This document shows, in pieces, positions 1 to 8,593 of a DNA stretch of 64,000 nt. Source of the DNA: Curtobacterium sp. VKM Ac-1393 (GTDB lineage: Bacteria > Actinomycetota > Actinomycetes > Actinomycetales > Microbacteriaceae); assembly GCF_015350995.1 (NCBI RefSeq), contig NZ_JADKRW010000008.1, positions 1 through 64,000 of the forward strand. The letters are read 5' to 3'. Position numbers and translations under genes: made by a program. Below the pieces are notes generated by a model that searched no databases, was not told where the DNA came from, and saw nothing but the letters and a program-made list of their open reading frames with translations. Numbering within the stretch: the stretch's first letter is position 1; each line of letters opens with the position of its first letter.

Positions 1-70
1 AAGCTAAGCCTCTCAGCGCCGATGGTACTGCAAGGGGGACCTTGTGGGAGAGTAGGACGCCGCCGGACTT
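1..70 (+). rRNA. rrf: 5S ribosomal RNA, 3' part
   Basis: The first ~70 bases read as the 3' two-thirds of a bacterial 5S rRNA: the GCCGATGGTACTGCA segment, the GGGAGAGTAGGACGCCGCC loop-E/helix IV region and the closing 3' strand of helix I. The 5' end lies outside the window, so this is the distal end of an rRNA operon. The exact 3' end is approximate (±4). Confidence 0.9.
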
Positions 71-89
71 AACGTAGGTAACACCAGGG

Positions 90-119
90 AACCCCTGACC
101 AGTACTGGTCAGGGGTTTT
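90..119 (+). terminator. Intrinsic terminator of the rRNA operon
   Basis: A perfect 12-bp inverted repeat, CCCCTGACCAGT followed immediately by ACTGGTCAGGGG (92-115), runs into TTTT. It lies about 20 nt after the 5S rRNA 3' end, the expected position for the rRNA operon terminator. Confidence 0.9.
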
Positions 120-166
120 CTGCGTTTCCGGACTGAGCCGTAGGATCAGCCAACGACGGAGGAACG

Positions 167-1297
167 ATGACCGAAGCCTGGCCGGCACTGCCCGAGGGCT
201 CCCGCCTGGCGCTGCGGGAGATCCTCATCCACGGCACACTTTCCCGTGCCGAGATCGCTCGGTCACTCGGGCTGTCACGGGCGAGCCTGACCCGGGCGAT
301 GCGGATCCTGGTGTCACACCGGTTGGTCGTCGAGGTCGGGACCGGGGTCCGTGGCGCCACCGGCCGTCCGTCGGAGCTCCTGCAGTCGAGTTCGGGGCAG
401 TGGGAGTTCCTCGGCGTGAAGCTGACCCGGGAGCGCCTGTACGCCGCGGTGACCGACCTCGGCGGGCGCGTCCTTGCTCTGCACGAGGAGACGGTCGCCT
501 CGACCGCGCCTGAGGCCCTGGCCGACCAGATCAGCACCGTGCACGAGCGCCTTCGGGCTGTGCACCCGGCGATCTGCGCGGTGGGGGTGTCCCTGCCCGG
601 TGACGTGCTCACCCGGGGCGGCGAGGCCGTCGTGGCGTCGTCGCCGTTCCTCGCGTGGACCGACGTCCCCTTCGCACGGATGGTGCGAGGGCGAACGGGA
701 CTGCCGACCTTCACGGCGAACGACGTCCACGCCCTGACCGTCAAGGAGCACTGGTTCGGTGCCGGTGCAGGCCGGGGCTCGATGGCCCTGGTCACCGTCG
801 GCGAGGGGCTCGGTCTCGGACTCATCGTGAACGGGCAGGTCTCCACCGGCGAGCACGGGCGGCTGGGTCGGATCGGGCACCTGCCGGTCCTCGGCGGAGG
901 ACCCGACTGCGGCATCGGCCATGCTGGGTGTGCCTCGAGCTACCTACCGAGTCCGGTGATCGTCCGGAACGCCGGCCGCGAGGGGTCGTCGTACGAGCAG
1001 GTCGTCGAACTCGCCCGAGACGGCGACGAGCGGGCTGTGGCCGCCTTCGAGGACGCCGGGCGAGCACTCGGTGTGGTCCTGGCGACCGCGGTGCACATCG
1101 CCGACCCCGCAGCGATCGTCCTGACCGGTGACGGCCTGCCGGTGTACGACCTGGCACGGACCACTGTGGACGAGTCGCTCCGTGCGGCCCTGGCGCCGTA
1201 CCGGCAGCCGGTGACCGTCGAGGTGCAGCCGTTCGAGTTCTCGGAGTGGGCACGAGCGGGGGCGGTCCTCGCGATCCGCCAGCTGCTCGAGACCTGA
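167..1297 (+). CDS. ROK-family transcriptional regulator
   Basis: 376 residues. An N-terminal winged-helix domain (about residues 15-70, helix-turn-helix around SRAEIARSLGLSRASLTRAM) is followed by a ROK sugar-kinase-like domain. The ROK zinc-site region is recognisable: GH about 40 residues before the end of the central domain, then CGIGHAGC with two cysteines; the glutamate that normally follows (GCxE) is Ser here. GGAGGA lies 5 nt upstream of the ATG. Regulators of this type repress or activate sugar catabolic genes in response to a sugar or sugar phosphate. It directly precedes the GH42/GH36 genes, so control of the glycan locus is inferred; the ligand cannot be read from sequence. Confidence 0.88.
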   Translation: MTEAWPALPEGSRLALREILIHGTLSRAEIARSLGLSRASLTRAMRILVSHRLVVEVGTGVRGATGRPSELLQSSSGQWEFLGVKLTRERLYAAVTDLGGRVLALHEETVASTAPEALADQISTVHERLRAVHPAICAVGVSLPGDVLTRGGEAVVASSPFLAWTDVPFARMVRGRTGLPTFTANDVHALTVKEHWFGAGAGRGSMALVTVGEGLGLGLIVNGQVSTGEHGRLGRIGHLPVLGGGPDCGIGHAGCASSYLPSPVIVRNAGREGSSYEQVVELARDGDERAVAAFEDAGRALGVVLATAVHIADPAAIVLTGDGLPVYDLARTTVDESLRAALAPYRQPVTVEVQPFEFSEWARAGAVLAIRQLLET

Positions 1298-1318
1298 TGT
1301 GGCAGCACTGACGGCGCG

Positions 1319-1340
1319 TTAGTTACACACGTTGACAAAC
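1319..1340 (+). promoter_or_regulatory. Candidate promoter/operator upstream of the GH42 gene
   Basis: The 93-bp gap between the ROK gene and the GH42 gene holds TTAGTTACACACG followed by a perfect -35 hexamer TTGACA (1332-1337). No good -10 is visible 17 bp further on. The start of this block (TTAGTT, then an ACACAC-like core) resembles the dyad at 8525-8546 in front of the ABC transporter, so both may be sites for the same regulator, probably the adjacent ROK protein (inference). Confidence 0.45.
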
Positions 1341-1389
1341 GCCGCTGGAGACGGGAGGCTGGTGCGGTCCACCCATCGAAGGAGATGCC

Positions 1390-3405
1390 GTGACCGCTGC
1401 CCCCACCGTCCCGTGGCCGACCGACGGCCTGTCGTTCGGCGGCGACTACAGCCCTGAACAGTGGCCGCGCGAGGTCTGGCTCGAGGACGTCCGCCTGATG
1501 CGCGAGGCCGGGGTGAACCTGGTCACGATCGGGGTCTTCTCGTGGGCGCTGCTCGAGCGGTCGCCGGGGGAGTACACCTTCGAATGGCTCGACGACGTCA
1601 TCGCCCTGCTGCACGACAACGGCATCGCCGTGGACCTCGCGACGCCGACCGCAGCGCCGCCGAACTGGCTGCTGACCGCCCACCCCGAGGTGCTGCCGGT
1701 GGATGCCACGGAGCGACGGGAGCGCCCGGGCGGACGTCTCGGGTGGTGTGCGGCGTCCACCGTCTTCCGCGAGCACGCCCTGCGGATCGTCGGTGCCCTG
1801 GCCGAACGCTACGGTCACCACCCGGCAGTCCGGCTCTGGCACGTGAGCAACGAGCTCGGTGGCGGGAACGGCCGCTGCTACTGCGAGGACTCGGCAGCGG
1901 ACTTCCGGCGCTGGCTCGCCCACCGGTACGGGGACGTCGACACCGCGAACGCCGCGTGGGGAACGGCCTTCTGGGGGCACACCTACACGTCCTTCGACGA
2001 GGTCTCACCCCCGCGCGGCGTCGGCGGTGCGCCGAACCCCGGCCTCTTCCTGGACTTCGAGCGGTACTCGTCCGACGCCCTGCTCCGGCACTTCGATGCC
2101 GAGAAGGCCGTCATCGAGCAGCACTCGGACGTCCCCGTCACGACGAACTTCATGGTCGGTGCGGGATCACAGGTCGTCGACTACGCCGAGTGGGCGAAGC
2201 ACGTCGCGATCCCGGCGAACGACCACTACACGCTGGTCGACGACCCGCACCGCGAGCAGGACCTCGCCCTCGCTGCCGACCGGATGCGCGGCATCACCGC
2301 CGGCCGCACGCCCTGGCTGCTGATGGAGCACTCGACGGGCGGCCCGAGCTGGCAGCAGCGCAACCGGGCGAAGGAACCGGGGGAGATCCTGCGGAACTCG
2401 CTCGTGCACGTGGCCCGCGGGTCCGACGGCGCACTGTTCTTCCAGTGGCGGGCCTCCACCGCGGGGGCCGAGCAGTTCCACTCCGCGATGGTCCCGCACG
2501 CCGGCACCCGCACCCGGATCTGGCGTGAGGTCGTCGCGCTCGGCCGGGCACTCCGCGACCTCGCCCCCGTGCAGGGCAGCCGCGTCGAACCGGCCCGGGT
2601 CGCGATCGTCGTCGACGAGCCGTCCGGCTGGGCGGTGCAGTCCGGGCTGAAACCGCACCGAGCACTGCGGTACTCGCGGGAGCTCCGCGCCTGGTACGCC
2701 GCGTTCCACGACCGGCAGGTGCTCACCGACGTCGTGCCCTCGGACGCCGACCTCGACGGCTACGACGTGGTGGTCGTCCCCACGATGCTCATCGCCGACG
2801 ACGCCACCGCCGCACGGATCGCCGCGGTGGTCAACCGCGGCGCGACCCTCATCGTCACCTACCTGTCCGGCGTCGCCGACGAGACCGCCCGCATCCGCCC
2901 CGGCGGCTACCCGGGCGCGTTCCGGCAGGTGCTCGGCGCCTGGAGCGAGGAGTTCACCCCGCTGCAGCGCGACGAGACCCGCACGCTCGACGACGGCGGC
3001 ACCGTCACCGACTGGGCCGAGGCCGTCGTGGTCGAGGACGCCGACGTCGTCCTCCGGTACACGGACGGCCCGCTCGCGGACCGCGCAGCGGTCACCCGCC
3101 GCGCCGTCGGCGGCGGCGCCTGGTACGTGTCCGCGATGCTGCCTGCCCAGAGCACCCAGCGGCTCGTGGACCGGGTCATCGAGGAGCGCGCGCTCCCGCG
3201 GACGGTCACCGCGCCTCCCGGCCTGGAGGCGGTGCGCCGCGTCCACGACGACGGATCCGTGTTCCTGTTCCTCGTCAACCACCGCGCGGACGACGTCACG
3301 GTCGTCGCGTCCGGCACGGACCTGCTCGACGGCTCCGGCCATGGGCCGGAGACCGTCGTGCGCGCCGGTCGCGTCCGCGTCCTGCGCGAGGAGCGTGCGT
3401 CGTGA
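1390..3405 (+). CDS. GH42 beta-galactosidase
   Basis: 671 residues, the usual GH42 length. The N-terminal TIM barrel opens with GGDYSPEQWP, typical of GH42. The general acid/base is Glu155 in HVSNELGG and the nucleophile is probably Glu313 in LLMEHSTGG. A trimerisation-like domain (about 390-600) and a small beta domain complete the family architecture. GTG start, with AAGGAG 6 nt upstream. No signal peptide, so it is cytoplasmic and acts on imported oligosaccharides, releasing beta-linked galactose. The stop codon overlaps the next gene by 4 nt (GTGA), so the two are translationally coupled. Substrate preference (galactan, lactose-like, or galactoglucomannan side chains) is not decided by sequence. 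Confidence 0.92.
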   Translation: MTAAPTVPWPTDGLSFGGDYSPEQWPREVWLEDVRLMREAGVNLVTIGVFSWALLERSPGEYTFEWLDDVIALLHDNGIAVDLATPTAAPPNWLLTAHPEVLPVDATERRERPGGRLGWCAASTVFREHALRIVGALAERYGHHPAVRLWHVSNELGGGNGRCYCEDSAADFRRWLAHRYGDVDTANAAWGTAFWGHTYTSFDEVSPPRGVGGAPNPGLFLDFERYSSDALLRHFDAEKAVIEQHSDVPVTTNFMVGAGSQVVDYAEWAKHVAIPANDHYTLVDDPHREQDLALAADRMRGITAGRTPWLLMEHSTGGPSWQQRNRAKEPGEILRNSLVHVARGSDGALFFQWRASTAGAEQFHSAMVPHAGTRTRIWREVVALGRALRDLAPVQGSRVEPARVAIVVDEPSGWAVQSGLKPHRALRYSRELRAWYAAFHDRQVLTDVVPSDADLDGYDVVVVPTMLIADDATAARIAAVVNRGATLIVTYLSGVADETARIRPGGYPGAFRQVLGAWSEEFTPLQRDETRTLDDGGTVTDWAEAVVVEDADVVLRYTDGPLADRAAVTRRAVGGGAWYVSAMLPAQSTQRLVDRVIEERALPRTVTAPPGLEAVRRVHDDGSVFLFLVNHRADDVTVVASGTDLLDGSGHGPETVVRAGRVRVLREERAS

Positions 3406-5564
3406 CCGTCGTGGAACGCGAGCCAGCGCCGGCGCGTGCGGTGGACGGCCGGCGGGTGCACGTCCTGCGCGCCGGCGGGGTGTCGCTCGTGCTGGCGACC
3501 ACCGACGAGGGGCTGCCGGAGGTGCTGCACTGGGGCCGCGACGTCGGACCCGTCGCGGACGACGACGGCCCCGACCTGCGGCTCGCGCTCGGCCGGCCGC
3601 TCGGGCCGAGCGCCCTCGACGCGGCCTGGCCGCTGACCGTGCTGCCGACCGAACGCGACGGATGGGAGGGGCGGCCGGGCATCGCCGGGCACGTCGACGG
3701 GCTGCCGCTCGTGCCGCGGTGGCGCGACGTCCAGGTGACCGCGGAGCCGGGCGTGCTGGTCGTGACCGCGGAGTCCGACGAACTGCTGCTGCGGAGTGCC
3801 TTCCGGCTCGATGCCGCCGGCGTGCTGCGCGTCGGGCACACCGTGACGAACGGGGCCGCCGTGCCCGTGCACCTGCAGGCGCTCGAGGCGACGCTGCCCG
3901 TCGACGAACGGGTCGGCGAGGTACTCGACCTGGCCGGACGGTGGACCCGGGAGCGCACCCCGCAGCGGCGGACCCTGACCGCCGGCAGCCATGCGCGGGA
4001 GAGCCGCCGCGGTCGCACCGGTCACGACGCCCCGACGCTGCTCGTGCTCGGGACGCCCGGGTTCTCGGACGCTTCCGGTGCGGTCTGGGGCGTGCACCTG
4101 GCCTGGAGCGCCGACTCGGTGCACCGGTACGACCTGCTCGCCGAGGCGCGACCGCTGCTCGGGGCCGGGGAACTCCTGCGCGCCGGCGAGGTGGTCCTCG
4201 AGCAGGGGGAGTCCTTCGCCGCGCCGGACGCCGTCTTCGTCTGGAGCGACGCCGGGCTCGACGGCCTGTCCGATCGGCTGCACGACTCGCTCCGCAGCCG
4301 CCCCGGCCACCCGAAACGCCCGAGGCCCGTGGTCCTCAACACCTGGGAGGCCGTCTACTTCCGGCAGGAACTCGCGCCCCTGGTGGCCCTGGCCGAGACC
4401 GCGGCGGACATCGGCGTCGAGCGGTTCGTGCTCGACGACGGCTGGTTCCTCGGGCGCCGCTCGGACGCGACCTCGCTGGGGGACTGGCGCGTCGACCCGA
4501 CGGTGTGGCCGGACGGCCTCGGGCCGCTCGTCGACCGGGTCCGCGGACTCGGCATGGAGTTCGGGCTGTGGTTCGAGCCCGAGATGGCGAGTCCGGTGTC
4601 CGAGCTCGCAGCCGCGCACCCCGAGTGGCTGCTGCAGCGCCCCGAGGACGACGTCCGCACCTGGCGGAACCAGTACGTGCTCGACCTGGCGAACCCCCTC
4701 GCGCGGGCGCACGTGCTCGAGGCGATGTCCGCGGTCATCGGGGCGCACCACGTCGACTTCGTGAAGTGGGACCAGAACCGCGACATCGTGCACGCGGTCC
4801 ACGCCGGACATGCCGGCATCGACGCACACACCCGCGGGGTCTGGACGCTGATGGACGCCCTGCGCGCCCGGCACCCGTGGCTCGAGATCGAGGCGTGCGC
4901 GAGCGGTGGCGCCCGGGTCGACCTCGGCGTGTTGGAACGCACCGACCGGGTGTGGCCGTCCGACTCGAACGACGCGTTCGAACGCCTGCCGATCCAGCGG
5001 TGGACCGAGGCGCTGCTGCCGCTCGAGCTGATCGGCTCGCACGTCGGCCCCGAGGTCTCGCACACCACCGGACGGCACCTCGACCTGGACTTCCGGATGG
5101 CGGTGTCGCTGTTCGGGTCCGCCGGCATCGAGACCGACGTCACCCGGCTGTCCCCGTCGGAGCTCGACCGGCTGCGGGCGTGGACGGCGTTGTACAAGCG
5201 GGAGCGCGGGCTGCTGCACACCGGGCGCCTGCGACACCTGGAGCTCGGTGACCCCGGGCTCGTGGCGACCTCGGTCGTGGCCGTCGACCGGTCGCGAGCG
5301 CTGGTGCGGGTCGCACGGACGGAGACCGGGCCGCAGTCGTTGCCGGTGCCGTTGCGGATGCGGGGGCTCGACCGGGCGCGGCGGTACCGGCTCGCCCCCG
5401 TCTCGGGGCTGCGGGTGCCGCACGGGCTCGACATGGTGCCGCCGGCGTGGCTCGTGCGCGGGCACCTGGAGCTGTCGGGTGCGGTGCTCGAAGACGTCGG
5501 GGCGCGGCTGCCGCTGCTGGCCCCCGCGACGGCGATCGTGCTCGAGCTGCACGCCCTCGACTGA
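3402..5564 (+). CDS. GH36 alpha-galactosidase
   Basis: 720 residues, standard for bacterial GH36. An N-terminal beta-supersandwich domain precedes the catalytic barrel. Visible landmarks are DDGWFLGRR near residue 345, the nucleophile Asp457 in KWDQN, and the acid/base Asp521 in WPSDSND, preceded by the family CASGG loop. No signal peptide, so intracellular. Its GTG start overlaps the GH42 stop (GTGA). It removes terminal alpha-1,6-galactose, for example from galactomannan or raffinose-type oligosaccharides. A second GH36 enzyme lies at the end of the same locus with a different loop pattern, so the two probably differ in substrate. Confidence 0.92.
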   Translation: MTVVEREPAPARAVDGRRVHVLRAGGVSLVLATTDEGLPEVLHWGRDVGPVADDDGPDLRLALGRPLGPSALDAAWPLTVLPTERDGWEGRPGIAGHVDGLPLVPRWRDVQVTAEPGVLVVTAESDELLLRSAFRLDAAGVLRVGHTVTNGAAVPVHLQALEATLPVDERVGEVLDLAGRWTRERTPQRRTLTAGSHARESRRGRTGHDAPTLLVLGTPGFSDASGAVWGVHLAWSADSVHRYDLLAEARPLLGAGELLRAGEVVLEQGESFAAPDAVFVWSDAGLDGLSDRLHDSLRSRPGHPKRPRPVVLNTWEAVYFRQELAPLVALAETAADIGVERFVLDDGWFLGRRSDATSLGDWRVDPTVWPDGLGPLVDRVRGLGMEFGLWFEPEMASPVSELAAAHPEWLLQRPEDDVRTWRNQYVLDLANPLARAHVLEAMSAVIGAHHVDFVKWDQNRDIVHAVHAGHAGIDAHTRGVWTLMDALRARHPWLEIEACASGGARVDLGVLERTDRVWPSDSNDAFERLPIQRWTEALLPLELIGSHVGPEVSHTTGRHLDLDFRMAVSLFGSAGIETDVTRLSPSELDRLRAWTALYKRERGLLHTGRLRHLELGDPGLVATSVVAVDRSRALVRVARTETGPQSLPVPLRMRGLDRARRYRLAPVSGLRVPHGLDMVPPAWLVRGHLELSGAVLEDVGARLPLLAPATAIVLELHALD

Positions 5565-5573
5565 CCCGCCCCG

Positions 5574-5774
5574 GCCGAGCGGGCGAAATGCCCGGGTGCG
5601 GGTCCGGAGGACCCGGGCATTTCGCCCGCTCGCGGTCCGTGCATGCCGAGCGGGCGAACCATCCGGGTGCTCGGCGTGGGGACCGGGGTGTTTCGCCCGC
5701 TCGCGGTCCGTGCATGCCGAGCGGGCGAACCATCCGGGTGCTCGGCGTGGGGACCCGGGTGTTTCGCCCGCTCG
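5574..5774 (+). repeat. Three tandem hairpin repeats between convergent genes (possible bidirectional terminator)
   Basis: Three consecutive copies of an imperfect palindrome share GCCGAGCGGGCGAA as left arm and TTTCGCCCGCTCG as right arm: 5574-5632, 5645-5703 and 5717-5774. The last two are tandem 72-bp units (5631-5702, 5703-5774) joined by CGCGGTCCGTGCAT. The array fills the gap between the convergent GH36 and GH2 genes. It may terminate transcription from both sides, though no T-run is present. Confidence 0.75.
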
Positions 5775-5809
5775 TGGATGGCCCGCGCCGACCGCGACGG
5801 GCCGCCCCG

Positions 5810-8476
5810 TCAGGGGAGGAGCGAGCCCGCGTGGCGGAGGACGAGCGGGCCGACGAGCGCCTCGGGGCCGATGCCCGGCGCACCCGTCACCGTGAAGGTC
5901 ACCGACTCGCCGGCGAGCAGGGACACCAGCCCGTCGTCGACCCGAGCGGCGGGGTCCACGCGGTCCGGGAACAGCGAGACGTCCCGCGCGTAGGACGTCG
6001 CCGTCACCGTCACGACCGCCCCGTCGTCGGTCGCCGTGACCGAGGTGGACAGCGGCGATCGGGCGAGCGCCTGGTCGACGACCTCGGCGAAGTCGAACAC
6101 CGTGCGGGTCCCCGCTCCGGTGACGACGAGGACCTCGGACCCGGCGTCCCCGGGCACGGCGAGCGAGGAAGGCAGTGTGACCCGGTCGGCGTCGGCGGGT
6201 GCGGCGGCGAGCGGGAACGACGACGACGCGAGCATCGTGCCGTCGAACGCGACACGGGAGACCGTGACCCCGTCGGCGACCGGCACCCCGGACGCGTTCA
6301 CGAGCACGACGTCGAGCCCACCAGCAGCGCCAGCAGCCCCGACAGCAGACGGCTGCACCGTGAGCAGCACCGGCTCGTACGCCTGCCGCACCGCGTACCA
6401 GACCGGCTTCCGGATGCCCGCGTGGTCGACGAGCGCCCAGGACACCACGGGCCAGTCGTCGTTGAGCTGCCAGACGATCATCCCGGTGTTGTCGGGCGTG
6501 CGGGACCGGAACCACTCCATGCCGAAGCGGATCGCGTGCGCCTGGTTGAGCTGCGACGCGAAGTGCCAGTCCTCGATGGATGCCGGCATCGGCAGGTGCC
6601 CGCGCATGCCGTCGGCGAGCTTCCGGTTGCCCTGGTCGGCCTTCTGGTGCACGAGCATCTCGTGGCCGTCGGGGTCGAGCGGCTCGTCGTGCACCACCCC
6701 GGTCAGGGTCGACCAGGCGGGCGGCCCCTGGAACCCGAACTCCGCCACGAACCGTGGGTTCCAGTCGGCGTAGGCGCGGTAGTCGAGCCGGTTCCAGACA
6801 TCCCAGATGTGCACGCTGCCGTTCCGCTCGTCGTTCGGCGTCAGGTACTCGTCGAACGAGAACGGGCTGCCCGGCGTGTACGGGCGGGTCGGGTCGAGCT
6901 CGGCGACGATCGACGGCAGCAGCGAGCGGTAGTACCCGTTGCCCCAGGTCCGGCCGACGAGCGACGGCCGCCACCCCCACTCGGCGTACGCGACGAGGTT
7001 CTCGTTGTTGCCGTTCCACACCACGAGCGACGGGTGCGGGCTGAGGCGGGTGACGGCTTCGCGGACCTCGGGCTCGACCTCGTCGGCGAGCCAGGGCTCC
7101 TCGGCGTAGGCGGCGCAGGCGAACAGGAAGTCCTGCCAGACGAGCACGCCGAGCTCGTCGCAGCGGTCGTACAGGTCGTCGGACTCGTAGATCCCGCCGC
7201 CCCAGATGCGGAGCAGGTTGACGTTCGCCTCGATCGCGTCGTCGATCCGGTCGGCGTAGCGCTCGGGGGTCATCTCGGTCAGGTACGCGTGGTCGGGGAT
7301 CCAGTTCGCGCCCCGGACGATCACCGGCCGGTCGTTCACCCGCAGCAGGAACGGCGCGCCACCGGCGTCGGCGGCGGTGTCGAGCGTCACGGTGCGGAAT
7401 CCGACGCGGCCGGTCCAGACGTCGTCGCCGACCTCGACCCGGACGTCGTACAACGGCTGGTCGCCCTCGCCGCGCGGCCACCAGACGGCGACGTCGGGGA
7501 CCTCGAGCCGCACGACGGCGGTGCCGTCGACGACGGCGCGCACGCCGGTGACGGACGTCGCGCCCGGCACGGACGGGCGGCCGGGAGGCACGGTGCCGGA
7601 CCCGACGGGCGTCGCCGCCGCCTCGGTGCCGCTCGCGCCGGGGGCGGACGTGCTCTGCTCGGCCAGGGCGGCGCCGTGGCCGTCGGCCCCGCCGGCGGTG
7701 ACGTGCGGGGTCAGGGTGACCCGCGCCTCCAGGCCGATCCGACCGGACACCCCTGCGACCGGAGCCGACCCGATGTGCTGGGAGAAGGCGCCGGAGGAAC
7801 CTGCGGACTCGACGTCCACGTGCGCGGTGAGCACGCCGGTCGTGCCGTCGACGTCGACGAGCGGGCGGACGGCCGCGATGCGGGCGCCGCTCCACGACTC
7901 GATGCCGATCGACTTCCAGATGCCGCTCGTGGCGACGTCGATGCCCCAGTCCCAGCCGAAGTTCGACGCGTTCTTGCGGAGCGCGTTGTACGGGTGGTGG
8001 TTGACGTGGGGGAGTTCGCCGCCGTGCAGGGCGGACAGCCGCTCGGCCGCGGGGACCGGGGCGTCGAAGGTGATCACGAGCTCGTTCGCGCCGGGGCGCA
8101 GCAGGTGCCCGACGGGGAACCGGTACGTGCGGTGCTGGTTCGCGGTTGTGGCGACGACGATGCCGTTCAGCTCGATCGTCGCGAGGGTGTCGAGCCCCTT
8201 GGCGACGAGGTCGTGGCGGGCGTGCCTGGTCGGGCCCGTGCCGGTCTCGCCCGACCACGCGAAGGTGCGGCGGTACCGCCACACCGTGTCGCCGATCCAC
8301 TGGGTCGCGGCCTCGTTGTCGCCGTCGAACGGGTCGGGGATCCGGCCCGCCCGCAGCAGGTCGGTGTGCACGCAGCCGGGGACGATCGCGGCGACCGGTT
8401 CCCGGTGCGCATCGGCCTGCGCCGGGCCGTGCACCGCCTCGACCGTCCACGTGCCGTCCAGGGTGGTCCGCTCCAT
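5810..8476 (-). CDS. GH2 beta-mannosidase
   Basis: 888 residues. Order of domains: jelly-roll sugar-binding domain (1-200), immunoglobulin-like domain (200-330), TIM barrel (about 335-680), C-terminal beta domains. The barrel carries the beta-mannosidase-type acid/base Glu492 in WNGNNEN and nucleophile Glu579 in FVAEFGFQG. The RIWGGGIYESDDLYDRCDE stretch is typical of the beta-mannosidase branch of GH2. No secretion signal, so it would trim non-reducing beta-mannosyl residues from imported manno-oligosaccharides. A region at about residues 250-300 is rich in Gly, Ala, Ser and Pro and looks like a flexible insertion. It is divergent from the ABC importer and shares its control region. Confidence 0.92.
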   Translation of the reverse strand: MERTTLDGTWTVEAVHGPAQADAHREPVAAIVPGCVHTDLLRAGRIPDPFDGDNEAATQWIGDTVWRYRRTFAWSGETGTGPTRHARHDLVAKGLDTLATIELNGIVVATTANQHRTYRFPVGHLLRPGANELVITFDAPVPAAERLSALHGGELPHVNHHPYNALRKNASNFGWDWGIDVATSGIWKSIGIESWSGARIAAVRPLVDVDGTTGVLTAHVDVESAGSSGAFSQHIGSAPVAGVSGRIGLEARVTLTPHVTAGGADGHGAALAEQSTSAPGASGTEAAATPVGSGTVPPGRPSVPGATSVTGVRAVVDGTAVVRLEVPDVAVWWPRGEGDQPLYDVRVEVGDDVWTGRVGFRTVTLDTAADAGGAPFLLRVNDRPVIVRGANWIPDHAYLTEMTPERYADRIDDAIEANVNLLRIWGGGIYESDDLYDRCDELGVLVWQDFLFACAAYAEEPWLADEVEPEVREAVTRLSPHPSLVVWNGNNENLVAYAEWGWRPSLVGRTWGNGYYRSLLPSIVAELDPTRPYTPGSPFSFDEYLTPNDERNGSVHIWDVWNRLDYRAYADWNPRFVAEFGFQGPPAWSTLTGVVHDEPLDPDGHEMLVHQKADQGNRKLADGMRGHLPMPASIEDWHFASQLNQAHAIRFGMEWFRSRTPDNTGMIVWQLNDDWPVVSWALVDHAGIRKPVWYAVRQAYEPVLLTVQPSAVGAAGAAGGLDVVLVNASGVPVADGVTVSRVAFDGTMLASSSFPLAAAPADADRVTLPSSLAVPGDAGSEVLVVTGAGTRTVFDFAEVVDQALARSPLSTSVTATDDGAVVTVTATSYARDVSLFPDRVDPAARVDDGLVSLLAGESVTFTVTGAPGIGPEALVGPLVLRHAGSLLP

Positions 8477-8515
8477 TGCGTCTCCTCAATCGTGACGGGG
8501 CCGTGACCCGACCCC

Positions 8516-8546
8516 TTGACCGCCTTAGTTTACGCGTGTAACAATC
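8516..8546 (+). promoter_or_regulatory. Divergent promoter region with palindromic operator
   Basis: The 117-bp gap between the GH2 gene and the ABC importer holds a possible -35 TTGACC (8516-8521) and -10 AACAAT (8540-8545) for the plus-strand operon. Lying across the spacer and -10 is the near-perfect palindrome TTACGCGTGTAA (8530-8541), inside TTAGTTTACGCGTGTAACAA. A bound repressor would block the promoter. The TTAGTT start and ACRCRY core recur at 1319-1340. Confidence 0.6.
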
Positions 8547-8593
8547 ACGCTCACAACGTGGATCCTGCGACGACGCAGACCGAGAGGACAACG

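Noticed and set aside
2907..8591. Very long antisense reading frame across the GH42/GH36/GH2 genes
   Set aside because: High G+C DNA keeps antisense frames open; the translation is Arg/Pro-rich with no motifs, while the opposite frames carry complete catalytic residues.
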